DNA from: VBDM01 sp964430565
GTDB lineage: Bacteria; Pseudomonadota; Gammaproteobacteria; Burkholderiales; SG8-39
NCBI GenBank assembly: GCA_964430565.1
Contig: CAYSFD010000028.1
Coordinates: 70,571 to 134,570 of the forward strand
Direction: 5' to 3'
Length of the DNA stretch: 64,000 nucleotides
Shown here: piece after piece, positions 24,442 through 31,822 of the stretch
How positions within the stretch are numbered: position 1 is the stretch's first letter
How the letters are laid out: every line of letters starts with the position of its first letter
The notes under the pieces: generated by a model
What the model was told of the DNA's origin: nothing
Database searches by the model: none
What the model saw: only the letters and a program-made list of their open reading frames with translations
Made by a program: the position numbers and the translations under genes

Positions 24442-25413
24442 ATGCGGATACGGACTGGCAGGTCGCTCGCGCTTGCGCTGTGCGCGCTCGCGTCCTTCAA
24501 CGCCCAGGCCCAGGATGCCTGGCCCGCGCGCACGATCAAGTTCGTCGTGCCCTCGTCGCCCTCGGGCGGCACCGACCTCTACGCGCGGCTGCTCGCTCAG
24601 GCGCTCGCCGAGCCCCTTAAGCAACAGATCGTCGTCGAGAACCGCCCCGGAGGCGCGGGCAACATCGGCGCGGTGGCGGTGGCGAAGGCCGCGCCCGACG
24701 GCTACACCTTTCTCGTCTCGGGAAACCCGTCGCTCGTCATCAACCCGGCGCTGTATAAGGATTTGCCCTACGACGCGGAGCGCGACTTTGCGCCGGTCGC
24801 GCGCGGCGTGGTGAACCCGCTGGTGCTCAGCGTGCTGCCCGAAGTACCGGCGCGCTCGGTCGTCGAACTCGTCGCTCTCGGCAAACGCGAGCCGGGGACG
24901 ATTCCCTTCGCCTCAGCGGGCTCGACCACCGCGACCTACTTCGGTGTGCGCCTGCTCGAAGAGGCCTCGGGCGCGCGCTTCCTGCACGTGCCCTACAAAG
25001 GCGCGGGCCAGGCCTACCAGGGGCTGTTCAGCGGGCAGATCAAGTTCATGCTCGCCGACATGGGCACCGCGATCCCGCACATCCGCTCGGGGAAACTGGT
25101 GGCGCTCGCCGCCACCTATTCCACGCGGATGCTGCCCGGCGTGCCCACCATGGCCGAGCTCGGCTACCCGGACAGCGATGTCAGCGCCGTGTTCAGCGTG
25201 GTCGCGCCGGCCGCGATCCCGCGGGGAATCGTCGAGCACATGAACGCGGCGATCAACCAGGCGATGAAGACGCCGTGGCTCGCGGCGAAGCTCGAGGAAG
25301 CGGTGTTCATCCCGGTGTTCGAGACGCCGGAGCAGTTCGCCGCGACCTTGAAGCGCGACCGCGAGAAGTGGGCGGCGATCGTGCGGCGGCTGGGGATCAA
25401 GGTGGAGCAGTAG
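24442..25413 (+). CDS. Bug/TctC-family solute-binding protein
   Basis: The 323-residue protein has a signal peptide (ending FNAQAQ) and the complete tripartite tricarboxylate transporter receptor layout. Readable blocks are WPARTIKFVVPSSPSGGTD, VVENRPGGAGNIGAVAVAKAAPDGYTFL, LPYDAERDFAPVA, VPYKGAGQAYQGLFSGQI and GKLVALAATYSTRMLPGVPTMAELGY. These periplasmic receptors bind carboxylates or aromatic acids. No TctA or TctB gene is nearby, which is common for this large betaproteobacterial family. The start at 24442 has GGGAGG upstream. Confidence 0.9.
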   Translation: MRIRTGRSLALALCALASFNAQAQDAWPARTIKFVVPSSPSGGTDLYARLLAQALAEPLKQQIVVENRPGGAGNIGAVAVAKAAPDGYTFLVSGNPSLVINPALYKDLPYDAERDFAPVARGVVNPLVLSVLPEVPARSVVELVALGKREPGTIPFASAGSTTATYFGVRLLEEASGARFLHVPYKGAGQAYQGLFSGQIKFMLADMGTAIPHIRSGKLVALAATYSTRMLPGVPTMAELGYPDSDVSAVFSVVAPAAIPRGIVEHMNAAINQAMKTPWLAAKLEEAVFIPVFETPEQFAATLKRDREKWAAIVRRLGIKVEQ

Positions 25414-25466
25414 CCGCGCGCCGGGTTCCATTTCGGGCGCTTGCGGGGCCGAATGACGGTGCAAGA

Positions 25467-25526
25467 TCTTTCCCCTCCTGCCTTCAGGAGGGGTGCCGCC
25501 GCAGGCGGCGGGGTGGTCCTGTCAGG
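25467..25526. repeat. Palindromic intergenic repeat, copy 1
   Basis: This 60-bp element contains two adjacent hairpins: CCCCTCCTG-CCTT-CAGGAGGGG and GCCGCC-GCA-GGCGGC. It matches copy 2 at 29017-29076 at 58 of 60 positions. It lies between the TctC gene and the GMC small-subunit gene. The layout resembles REP-type elements, and it may also act as a transcription end. Confidence 0.8.
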
Positions 25527-25604
25527 GTTTCCCGACTTACCTTGTCGGTAGCACGAGAGTAGGATGCCGTTGCCGGTTCCCAACTCGATCTCCGGGAGGA
25601 CATT

Positions 25605-26165
25605 ATGCACGTCATGAAACGACGAGACTTCATGCGCGGCGCGGCGCTCGGTGCGCTCGCGTTCACGGTGGGCGGCGCGCAAGTGCTGCTGACCGCGCGA
25701 GCGGCCCGCGCCCAGGGCGTGCCGTTCCGTTTGCTCAAGGCCCACGAAGCCGACATCCTCGAGGCCCTGGGCGAGACGCTCGTTCCCGGCGCGCGCGCGG
25801 CGGGCATCGCGCATTTCATCGATCAGCAGCTCTCGGTTCCGCCGGAGGAGGCGCTGCTCGAAGCGCGCATTCTCAACGTCAGGCCGCCCTATGCAAACTT
25901 CTACCGGGCCGCGATCGGCGCGATCGACAAGGCGAGCCAGGCGCGCAGCGACCGCCGCTTCGCTCGGCTCAACACCGGCGAGCAGCACGAGTTCGTCAAC
26001 CTGATGCGCCAGGGGAAGCTCGACGGCTGGCAGGGTCCGCCGGGGCCGTTCGTCTACCTGGTAACGCGCAGCGACGCCGTCGACGTGGTTTTCGGCACCA
26101 TGGAAGGCTACGAGGCCCTCGGCATCCCCTATATGCCGCACATCGTTCCCGAAAAGAGGTGGTGA
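25605..26165 (+). CDS. Tat-exported small subunit of a GMC dehydrogenase (gluconate 2-dehydrogenase subunit 3-like)
   Basis: The 186-residue product starts with a twin-arginine signal (MKRRDFMRGAALGALAFTVG). A helical domain of the gluconate 2-dehydrogenase subunit 3 family follows, with ADILEALGETLVPGARAAGI and FVNLMRQGKLDGWQGPPGPFVYLVTRSDAVDVVFGTMEGY. In known complexes this subunit carries the large FAD subunit across the membrane as a folded pair. It lies 1 bp before the GMC gene, which supports that role. No cytochrome subunit gene follows, so the electron acceptor is open. Confidence 0.83.
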   Translation: MHVMKRRDFMRGAALGALAFTVGGAQVLLTARAARAQGVPFRLLKAHEADILEALGETLVPGARAAGIAHFIDQQLSVPPEEALLEARILNVRPPYANFYRAAIGAIDKASQARSDRRFARLNTGEQHEFVNLMRQGKLDGWQGPPGPFVYLVTRSDAVDVVFGTMEGYEALGIPYMPHIVPEKRW

Positions 26166-26166
26166 C

Positions 26167-27747
26167 ATGGCCAAGCTCGAAAAAGCGGATGTCGTCATCG
26201 TCGGCGCGGGCGCATCGGGCTCGGTCTATGCCGCGGTGCTGGCCAAGGCCGGCAAGAAGGTGGTGGTTCTCGAGCAGGGACCGGACTGGCAGCTCTCCGA
26301 TCTGATCAGCTCGGATTTCTGGGGACGGCGGATCAAGGCCGCGGGCGCCCCCTTCCTTCTCGAAGGCAGGAATCCCTTCGGCTACGGTTTTCAATCGGGT
26401 TGGGGCGTCGGCGGGGCCGCGCTGCACTACTTCGCGAACATGCCGCGTATGCTGCCGAACGATTTCAAGGTGAAGAGCGAGCACAATCGCGCGCTCGACT
26501 GGCCGATCTCCTACAAGGACCTCGCGCCTTACTTCGACAAGGTTGCGCGCGACATCGGCGTTTCGGGCGACGCCAAGGCCGAGGAGATCTGGCGGCCGGC
26601 GGGCGCGCCTTACCCGATGCCGCCGATGAAGACTTTCCGCAACGGCGACATCTGGCTGAAGGGCTTCGAATCGGCCGGCATCCGCATGGTGCCGGCCGCG
26701 GTGGGCATGAATTCCACCGAATACAAGGGGCGCCCGGCGTGCATCTACGACGGCTGGTGCCACGTCGGCTGCCCGACCGGCGCGCTCTCCAATCCGCTGG
26801 TCACCTATCTCGCCGATGCCAGAAAGGCCGGCGCCGAGGTGCGCGCATGGAGCACGGTCACGCGCGTGCTCACCAACGCCAAGGGCAATCGCGTCACCGG
26901 CGTCGAGTACTACGACCAGAAGAAGGAGAAGCAATTCCAGCCGGCGAGTGTCGTGGTGCTCGCCGCGTGGTCGGCGCAGAACCCGCGCATCCTGCTCAAC
27001 TCTTCGAATAAGAGTCACCCGAAAGGCCTCGCCAACAGGAGTGGCCTCGTCGGCAAATACATGATGACGCATTACGCCTCGGGCACCTGGGCGATCTTCG
27101 ACGAAAACGTCGAGAACCACATGGGCACCACCGGTGCGCAATACATGTCCTACGACCGCTACGGCAAGACCAGCCATAAGGGAGCTTTCGGCAGCACGTT
27201 CATCGTCGCCGGCTCCGCGCTCAAGACGAACGACCTGGGCGGCTTCGCCAATGCGCGGCTCGACCTGTTCGGCGCCGACTTGCACGCCTTCATGAAGCGC
27301 GCCGCGCGCGGGCTGACCCGCATCAACGCCTTCGGCGAGGAAATGCCGAACATCGAGAACCGGATCGAGCTGGCGGGCGACAAGGACGAGTTCGGCATGC
27401 CGCTCGGCAGGATCATTCACAGCTACGACCAGGATGTCGCGGGGGTGTGGAACGCCAATTTCGAGGAAGGCCTCAAGATCGCCAAGGCCGCGGGCGCCAA
27501 GGAAGTCTGGTCCGCGCGCGGGAACATCCCGACCATCCACCTGATGGGCGGAACCATCATGGGCACGGGCGCGGGCAACTCGGTCGCGAACAGCTACGGC
27601 CAGACCCACGAGATCGCCAACCTCCACCTCGCGGGGCCGGGTTTGTTCCCGACCAGCGGCGCATCGAACCCGACCTACACGATCTTCGCCGTGTCGCTGC
27701 GCGGCGCCGAGCGGCTCGCCGCGAAATGGGGAACGATCGCCGCGTAG
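26167..27747 (+). CDS. GMC-family FAD oxidoreductase (dehydrogenase large subunit)
   Basis: The 526-residue flavoprotein has an N-terminal dinucleotide fold VVIVGAGASGSVYAAVLAKAG. A GWGVGGAALHYFANMPRM block follows, then a cysteine pair region (CIYDGWCHVGCPTG). The GMC C-terminal domain carries the active-site segments HLMGGTIMGT and NPTYTIFAVSLRGAERLA. It resembles the large subunits of membrane sugar or alcohol dehydrogenases. It has no signal of its own and probably leaves the cell with the Tat-tagged subunit upstream. Substrate unknown. Confidence 0.88.
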   Translation: MAKLEKADVVIVGAGASGSVYAAVLAKAGKKVVVLEQGPDWQLSDLISSDFWGRRIKAAGAPFLLEGRNPFGYGFQSGWGVGGAALHYFANMPRMLPNDFKVKSEHNRALDWPISYKDLAPYFDKVARDIGVSGDAKAEEIWRPAGAPYPMPPMKTFRNGDIWLKGFESAGIRMVPAAVGMNSTEYKGRPACIYDGWCHVGCPTGALSNPLVTYLADARKAGAEVRAWSTVTRVLTNAKGNRVTGVEYYDQKKEKQFQPASVVVLAAWSAQNPRILLNSSNKSHPKGLANRSGLVGKYMMTHYASGTWAIFDENVENHMGTTGAQYMSYDRYGKTSHKGAFGSTFIVAGSALKTNDLGGFANARLDLFGADLHAFMKRAARGLTRINAFGEEMPNIENRIELAGDKDEFGMPLGRIIHSYDQDVAGVWNANFEEGLKIAKAAGAKEVWSARGNIPTIHLMGGTIMGTGAGNSVANSYGQTHEIANLHLAGPGLFPTSGASNPTYTIFAVSLRGAERLAAKWGTIAA

Positions 27748-27844
27748 GCGTGCGCCTGCACCGCATCATCCATCCGGAGGTCCTGCACGCTCCTCGCCTG
27801 CGCGTCGCCGGCTCGGTCGTAAGCAGCAGTAACGAGAGGGAAAT

Positions 27845-28999
27845 ATGGCCAAGTTGACGCTCTACTACGCAACCAACCGCAAACACGAAGGCAAGGATCG
27901 CTGGCATCCGGACTCGTACGGCACGAAGTTCAGCGACGACGGAATGGAGAATCTTCGCTTCGGTTTTGTGAGTGTCGATGCCGACGACAAGAAGATAGAC
28001 AAGTTTCTGAACGCCGACATGAAGGATTGCGGCGCCGGCGACGGCATCGGCCTCGGCGATTATCTGGCGGGTTGCGCCGAGTCCGCCCGAATCGAGGCAT
28101 ACAGAGAAGCGATCAGTGCGGACATTGCCGAGGTGGAGCAAAAAAACGCGAAGCTCGGCTCGAAAGGGATGTTCGCGGACGTCATGTCCGACATGGAAAA
28201 AAGCAGCGATGTGCTGATCTACATACACGGCTTCAACGTTTCCTGGTTCAGCGCCGTAGGTTACGCCCTGGCCCTGCAGATCATGCTGCGGAACGCCAGA
28301 ACGCGTGATCCGGAGCAAAACGTCCTGGTCGTATTGTTCACCTGGCCTTCGGATGGAATGGCGCTGCCCTGGGCATCGTACAAATCGGATCGCTCCGAGG
28401 CGACGGGTTCCGGCGCGGCCGTGGGGCGCGCTTTCCTGAAGGCCCGCGATTTCCTCGCCGGGCTGCGCGACCGCGCCAAGAAGGGCGGTAAAGAGCTGTG
28501 CGGTCAGGATATTCACCTGCTCTGCCATTCCATGGGGAACTATCTGTTGCAGAGTGCGCTCGCCCGCACGTTCGACTTCACGCCGGGCAATACCTTGCCG
28601 CGGCTCTTCGAACACGTGTTCCTGTGTGCGCCGGATGTCGACGACAGCGCATTGGAGTCGGGCCAGCCCCTCGCGCAAGTCGACCAGGTCGCGCGTAATG
28701 TCACGGTTTATCACAATCGCGGCGACAAGGCGATGGTGATCTCGGATTACACCAAAGGTAACCCGGAGCGGCTCGGCGGTTCGGGCGCCGCGCATCCTGC
28801 GTTGCTGCATAACAAGGTTCATCAAGTCGAATGCACACCGGTGGTCGATGACTTCATCCAGCATAGTTATTACCTCACCGGCAACATCAACGCCGACATA
28901 CGCGCCAGCATCGACGGCTGGGAACAGGATGATCCTCGGCGCATCCGGGAGCGCAATGCCACGTTGAACAATGTCTGGGTAATGAAGAAGCAGTCATGA
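27845..28999 (+). CDS. Alpha/beta hydrolase of the DUF900 type
   Basis: The 384-residue protein starts with LTLYYATNRKHEGK, typical of this hydrolase group. The core has VLIYIHGFNVSWFSAVGYA as the oxyanion strand region and HLLCHSMGNYLLQSAL as a nucleophile elbow (C-H-S-M-G), a variant of GxSxG. A later HPALLHNKVH segment may provide the catalytic histidine. No signal peptide is seen. The substrate is unknown. AGAGGGAAAT precedes the ATG. It sits between the GMC genes and the repeat-bordered decayed region. Confidence 0.8.
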   Translation: MAKLTLYYATNRKHEGKDRWHPDSYGTKFSDDGMENLRFGFVSVDADDKKIDKFLNADMKDCGAGDGIGLGDYLAGCAESARIEAYREAISADIAEVEQKNAKLGSKGMFADVMSDMEKSSDVLIYIHGFNVSWFSAVGYALALQIMLRNARTRDPEQNVLVVLFTWPSDGMALPWASYKSDRSEATGSGAAVGRAFLKARDFLAGLRDRAKKGGKELCGQDIHLLCHSMGNYLLQSALARTFDFTPGNTLPRLFEHVFLCAPDVDDSALESGQPLAQVDQVARNVTVYHNRGDKAMVISDYTKGNPERLGGSGAAHPALLHNKVHQVECTPVVDDFIQHSYYLTGNINADIRASIDGWEQDDPRRIRERNATLNNVWVMKKQS

Positions 29000-29016
29000 A
29001 GACGGGGTGAGCGAGT

Positions 29017-29076
29017 TCTTTCCCCTCTTGCCTTCAGGAGGGGTGCCGCCGCAGGCGGCGGGGTGGTCGTGTCAGG
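29017..29076. repeat. Palindromic intergenic repeat, copy 2
   Basis: This is the second copy of the 60-bp double-hairpin element, differing from copy 1 (25467-25526) at two positions (29028 and 29069). It lies right after the hydrolase gene and right before the truncated molybdate-binding-type fragment, at the left edge of the decayed region. The same orientation in both copies makes deletion of the 3.5 kb between them by recombination possible. Confidence 0.8.
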
Positions 29077-29097
29077 TCACGCCCTGTCAGGTTAGGG

Positions 29098-29247
29098 CTG
29101 CAGAACTACACCGTCTTCCATGCCGGCGTCGGCGTGGGCTTGAAGGACTCGGCGGCGGCAAAGGCGCTGATCAAGTTCCTCACCACGCCGGCCGCCGGCG
29201 CCGTGTTCAAGGCGAAGGGGCAGGAGCCGGGGCGAGATGCAGTGTAG
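29098..29247 (+). pseudogene. 3' remnant of a molybdate-type (ModA-like) solute-binding protein
   Basis: The frame reads LQNYTVFHAGVGVGLKDSA...ALIKFLTTPAAGAVFKAKG and EPGRDAV, then stops. This is the characteristic C-terminal end of ModA-like extracellular binding proteins (a strand followed by the F-L-x-x-P-x-A and K-x-x-G-x-E-P-G helix). About 50 codons remain, with no start codon. Upstream, homology ends at the palindromic repeat, which may mark the break point. Confidence 0.65.
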
Positions 29248-29261
29248 CGCGCGGACGGTGA

Positions 29262-29378
29262 ATAAGGACTCGCGGAGATGGCCATCCCGACCTCGAGGCA
29301 GAGGACGTCCGTCAGGCGCTCGCCTATGCGGCCGCCATCGCCGAGGACCAGATCCATCCGATCCCCGCGGGGAAGTGA
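29262..29378 (+). pseudogene. 3' remnant of a DUF433 antitoxin gene
   Basis: Between an in-frame stop at 29259-29261 and TGA 29376-29378 the frame reads GHPDLEAEDVRQALAYAAAI and ends IHPIPAGK. The H-P-x-L-x-x-E-D-(V/I)-R-x-A-L-A-Y-A-A block is the C-terminal half of DUF433 antitoxins. The N-terminal half and start codon are missing. The stop overlaps the ATG of the next fragment (TGATG), exactly as in intact DUF433-DUF5615 pairs. Confidence 0.6.
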
Positions 29379-29470
29379 TGCGGTTCCTCGCGGACGCGGG
29401 GATCTCGCCCAAGACCGTCGAATTCCTGCGCCGGCGCGGCCATGACGCACTGGAAAATTTCGCCGGATGA
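29378..29470 (+). pseudogene. 5' remnant of a DUF5615 PIN-like toxin gene
   Basis: The short frame MRFLADAGISPKTVEFLRRRGHDALENFAG is the usual N-terminus of DUF5615 PIN-like proteins (M-x-F-L-x-D-x-x-(I/V)-S...G-H-D-A). It is cut after 30 codons, where about 110 are expected. Its start overlaps the DUF433 remnant. Its stop overlaps the ATG at 29467, so it could now act only as a leader peptide coupling translation of the next gene. Confidence 0.6.
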
Positions 29471-29781
29471 AGATCTTCCGGGACTACGAAGGCCGAGCAA
29501 TCCGGTTGACCGACGAGCGCCTGGCGCACATCCTCGAGCACCCGGAAATGGCCGAGCTCGAGCTGCAGATCGAGGCCACGCTCGTCAAACCGCAAAGCGT
29601 CATACAATCCGCGAGCGACGACGAGGCGCAGCTCTACTACCGTTTCTATACCGGGACGAAAATCGGCGATAAGTTCCTGTGCATGGTGGTGAAGGTATTG
29701 CCGGACGACGCATTCGTGGTCACCGCGTACCTGACCGACAAAGTGAAAAGAGGTGAGCGACTATGGCCGAAAAACGATTGA
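29467..29781 (+). CDS. Putative toxin-like protein paired with a DUF2283 protein
   Basis: The 104-residue protein is of unnamed family: LTDERLAHILEHPEMAELELQI, then YYRFYTGTKIGDKFLCMVVKVL and DAFVVTAYLTDKVKRGERLW. The pattern of a helical H-I-x-x-H-P-E segment followed by a small beta-sheet with conserved V-V-K and T-A-Y resembles phage and toxin barnase/EndoU-like (PBECR-type) folds; that is inference. It overlaps the DUF2283 gene by 19 bp. Overlap, small size and location among toxin-antitoxin and restriction remnants suggest a toxin-antitoxin unit. Confidence 0.55.
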   Translation: MKIFRDYEGRAIRLTDERLAHILEHPEMAELELQIEATLVKPQSVIQSASDDEAQLYYRFYTGTKIGDKFLCMVVKVLPDDAFVVTAYLTDKVKRGERLWPKND

Positions 29782-29963
29782 AGATCTGGTATGACCGCGA
29801 GGGCGATTACCTGGAGGTCATCTTCGACCAGCGGCCGGGCTTTTTCCGGGAAACGGCAAACGATCAGGTCATGGAGAAAGTGGACGAGCGCGGCAACGTG
29901 ATCGGGTTTTCCGTCCTCAAGGTCAGCGCGCTGAAAAAAGAACCGCTCGACGTCGCGCTCTGA
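29763..29963 (+). CDS. DUF2283-family small protein, putative antitoxin partner
   Basis: The 66-residue protein matches DUF2283. It has the early strand pair LKIWYDREGDYLEVIFDQRPGF and the E-K-V-D-E-x-G-N-V-I-G-F-S-V-L block near the middle. DUF2283 proteins are small beta-rich proteins often encoded next to toxin-like genes or stand alone. The start lies inside the upstream gene, so the two are translated together. No DNA-binding motif is visible, so autoregulation as in classical antitoxins is not shown. Confidence 0.72.
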   Translation: MAEKRLKIWYDREGDYLEVIFDQRPGFFRETANDQVMEKVDERGNVIGFSVLKVSALKKEPLDVAL

Positions 29964-30020
29964 TGCGGCAGCGCTGAGCGAGTGGCGATGCTCGGATAGC
30001 TGGCGCAAACCGGAGTCGCC

Positions 30021-31007
30021 ATGCGCTGGGTCGCACCCACAGAAAAAGACACCGCCAACCAGACGCTGGAGAAGAACCTCTGGGACGCGGCGGACCAGTT
30101 CCGCGCCAACTCCGGGCTCAAGGCGGGCGAGTATTCCGGGCCGGTCCTCGGCCTGATCTTCCTGCGCTTCGCCGAAGCGCGCTTCGCCAAGCGCCGCGCC
30201 GAGCTGGAGAAGGCCAGCGCTTCCCCGCGCCGCGGCAACTCGCGCATCGACGATCCCAAGGCCTACATGGCCGAGGGCGTCCTGTATCTCACGCCCAGCG
30301 CACGCTTCGACTATCTGCTGCAGCGTCCCGAAGGCAGCAACGTCGGCAAAGCGGTCAACGAGGCGATGGCCGACGTCGAGAAACACAACCCGCAGCTCGC
30401 GGGCGTGCTGCCGCGCAACTACCAGATCTTCAACGGCACGCTCTTGAAGGAATTGCTGAAGAAAGTCTCCGAGATTCCCGTCAGCCTCGACTACGACGCC
30501 TTCGGGCGCATCTACGAATACTTCCTCGGCCAGTTCGCCCGCACCGAGGGACAGAAGGGCGGCGAGTTCTACACCCCGGCGCCCATCGTGCGCCTCATGG
30601 TCGAGATCCTCGAGCCCTTCCACGGTCGCATCCTCGACCCGGCCTGCGGCTCGGGCGGTATGTTTGTCCAGTCCGCGCGCTTCGTCGCCGAGCACAAGAA
30701 GAACCCCGCGTCCGAGCTCTCGATCTTCGGCGTCGAAAAGACCGACGACACCGGGCGCCTCGCCCGCATGAACCTAGCCGTGCACGGGCTGGAGGGCGAC
30801 ATCCGCCACGGCGGCGAGGTCAACAGCTACTACGACGACCCGCACAAGGCCGTGGGCGCCTTCGACTTTGCGCTGGCCAATCCGCCGTTCAACGTCAACG
30901 CCGTGGACAAGGAGCGCCTCAAGGACGCCGTCGGCCCGGGCCGAAGCTCACCACCGAGGAGCGCGACGAGGTCAAGAAGGTGGCGCGCCAGTTGCTCGAT
31001 CGGTTGA
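30021..31007 (+). pseudogene. hsdM: Type I restriction methyltransferase HsdM, truncated
   Basis: The frame keeps the HsdM N-terminal helical domain (LEKNLWDAADQFRAN, GPVLGLIFLRFAEARF) and the methylase core (EYFLGQFARTEGQKGGEFYTP, SAM motif DPACGSGGMF, catalytic NPPF). Homology runs to about 30936 (ERLKDAVGPG) and then stops just after NPPFN. The last 22 residues are out-of-frame reading of an hsdR tail. A normal HsdM is around 500 residues, so the C-terminal third is lost and the protein is unlikely to form the M2S complex. Confidence 0.85.
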
Positions 31008-31210
31008 ATGCGCTTCTTGTTCTCGGCTGGCGTCAAAAGGTCCAGGCTCGCGCCGGGGTGCGGCTCGCGATCGAGGACGCGCTGGACGAAGGCTTGCCGC
31101 GCGCCTACACGAAGGAGACCTATCAAGCCAAATGCAATGTGCTGTTCGAGCACGTGTACGAGTCTTATATGGGTGATGGCGATAGTCTGTACACACAGGC
31201 TGCGAGTTGA
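30941..31210 (+). pseudogene. hsdR: 3' end of type I restriction endonuclease HsdR fused to the hsdM break
   Basis: In the frame +2 relative to hsdM, the sequence reads PKLTTEERDEVKKVARQLLD, WRQKVQARAGVRLAIEDALD, LPRAYTKETYQAKCNVLFEH and VYESYMGDG. This is the conserved C-terminal end of HsdR proteins. Everything between the hsdM core and these last 90 codons, normally the rest of hsdM, hsdS and most of hsdR, is missing. The join lies at about 30936-30941. Confidence 0.8.
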
Positions 31211-31216
31211 CCGGCG

Positions 31217-31756
31217 ATGCCCCAAGCTGATTCGATGCCGGCGCTTCTGATCGATGCTCTCGCTTTTGCAGCCGAAAAACACCGTAATCAGCGGCGCAAG
31301 GACGCCGAGGCCTCGCCCTACATCAACCATCCAATCGCGCTGGCGCGCGTCCTCTCGATCGAGGGCGGGGTAGACGACAGCGTCGTGCTTGTCGCTGCCC
31401 TACTGCATGACACCATCGAGGACACCGAGACCACCTACGACGAATTGACTGAGCAGTTCGGGAATGAAATCGCTGATGTGGTTCGTGAAGTTACCGATGA
31501 CAAGTCGCTGCTCAAGCCGGAGCGCAAGCAGTTGCAGATCGAGCACGCGCCGCATTTGTCGCGGGCGGCCAAACTGGTGAAGCTCGCCGACAAAATCGCC
31601 AACCTGCGCGACGTGGCCGACCATCCGCCTTCGAAATGGCCTCTGGAACGCCGGCGCGAATACTTCGACTGGGCGAAGCGAGTAGTGGACGGCCTGCGCG
31701 GCGCGCACGCTCGGCTCGAAGCGCTGTTCGACGCGGCCTACGCACGCAGGCCTTAG
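31217..31756 (+). CDS. HD-domain (p)ppGpp hydrolase-like protein (MESH1/SpoT-type)
   Basis: The 179-residue single-domain protein reads ALAFAAEKHRNQRRKDAEASPYINHPIALA, VAALLHDTIEDTETTYDEL, and LVKLADKIANLRDV. These are the metal-binding H...HD...D blocks and neighbours of the SpoT/RelA hydrolase domain. A short stand-alone form would be a small alarmone hydrolase or a nucleotide phosphohydrolase. It starts 6 bp after the hsdR remnant and looks intact, so it marks the right edge of the decayed region. Confidence 0.85.
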   Translation: MPQADSMPALLIDALAFAAEKHRNQRRKDAEASPYINHPIALARVLSIEGGVDDSVVLVAALLHDTIEDTETTYDELTEQFGNEIADVVREVTDDKSLLKPERKQLQIEHAPHLSRAAKLVKLADKIANLRDVADHPPSKWPLERRREYFDWAKRVVDGLRGAHARLEALFDAAYARRP

Positions 31757-31771
31757 AATTCTGAGCGCGGC

Positions 31772-31793
31772 CGGCGATCTGCATTACCATACC
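31772..31793. repeat. 22-bp direct repeat upstream of selO
   Basis: An exact 22-bp match to 39225-39246 ends with GCATTACCATACC. It lies 30 bp before the selO start. In the second copy the element spans the spacer and -10 (TACCAT) of a plausible promoter, but here no clear -35 is seen. Confidence 0.6.
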
Positions 31794-31822
31794 TTTCCCG
31801 CCCGCTTTTCGAGTACCGATCG

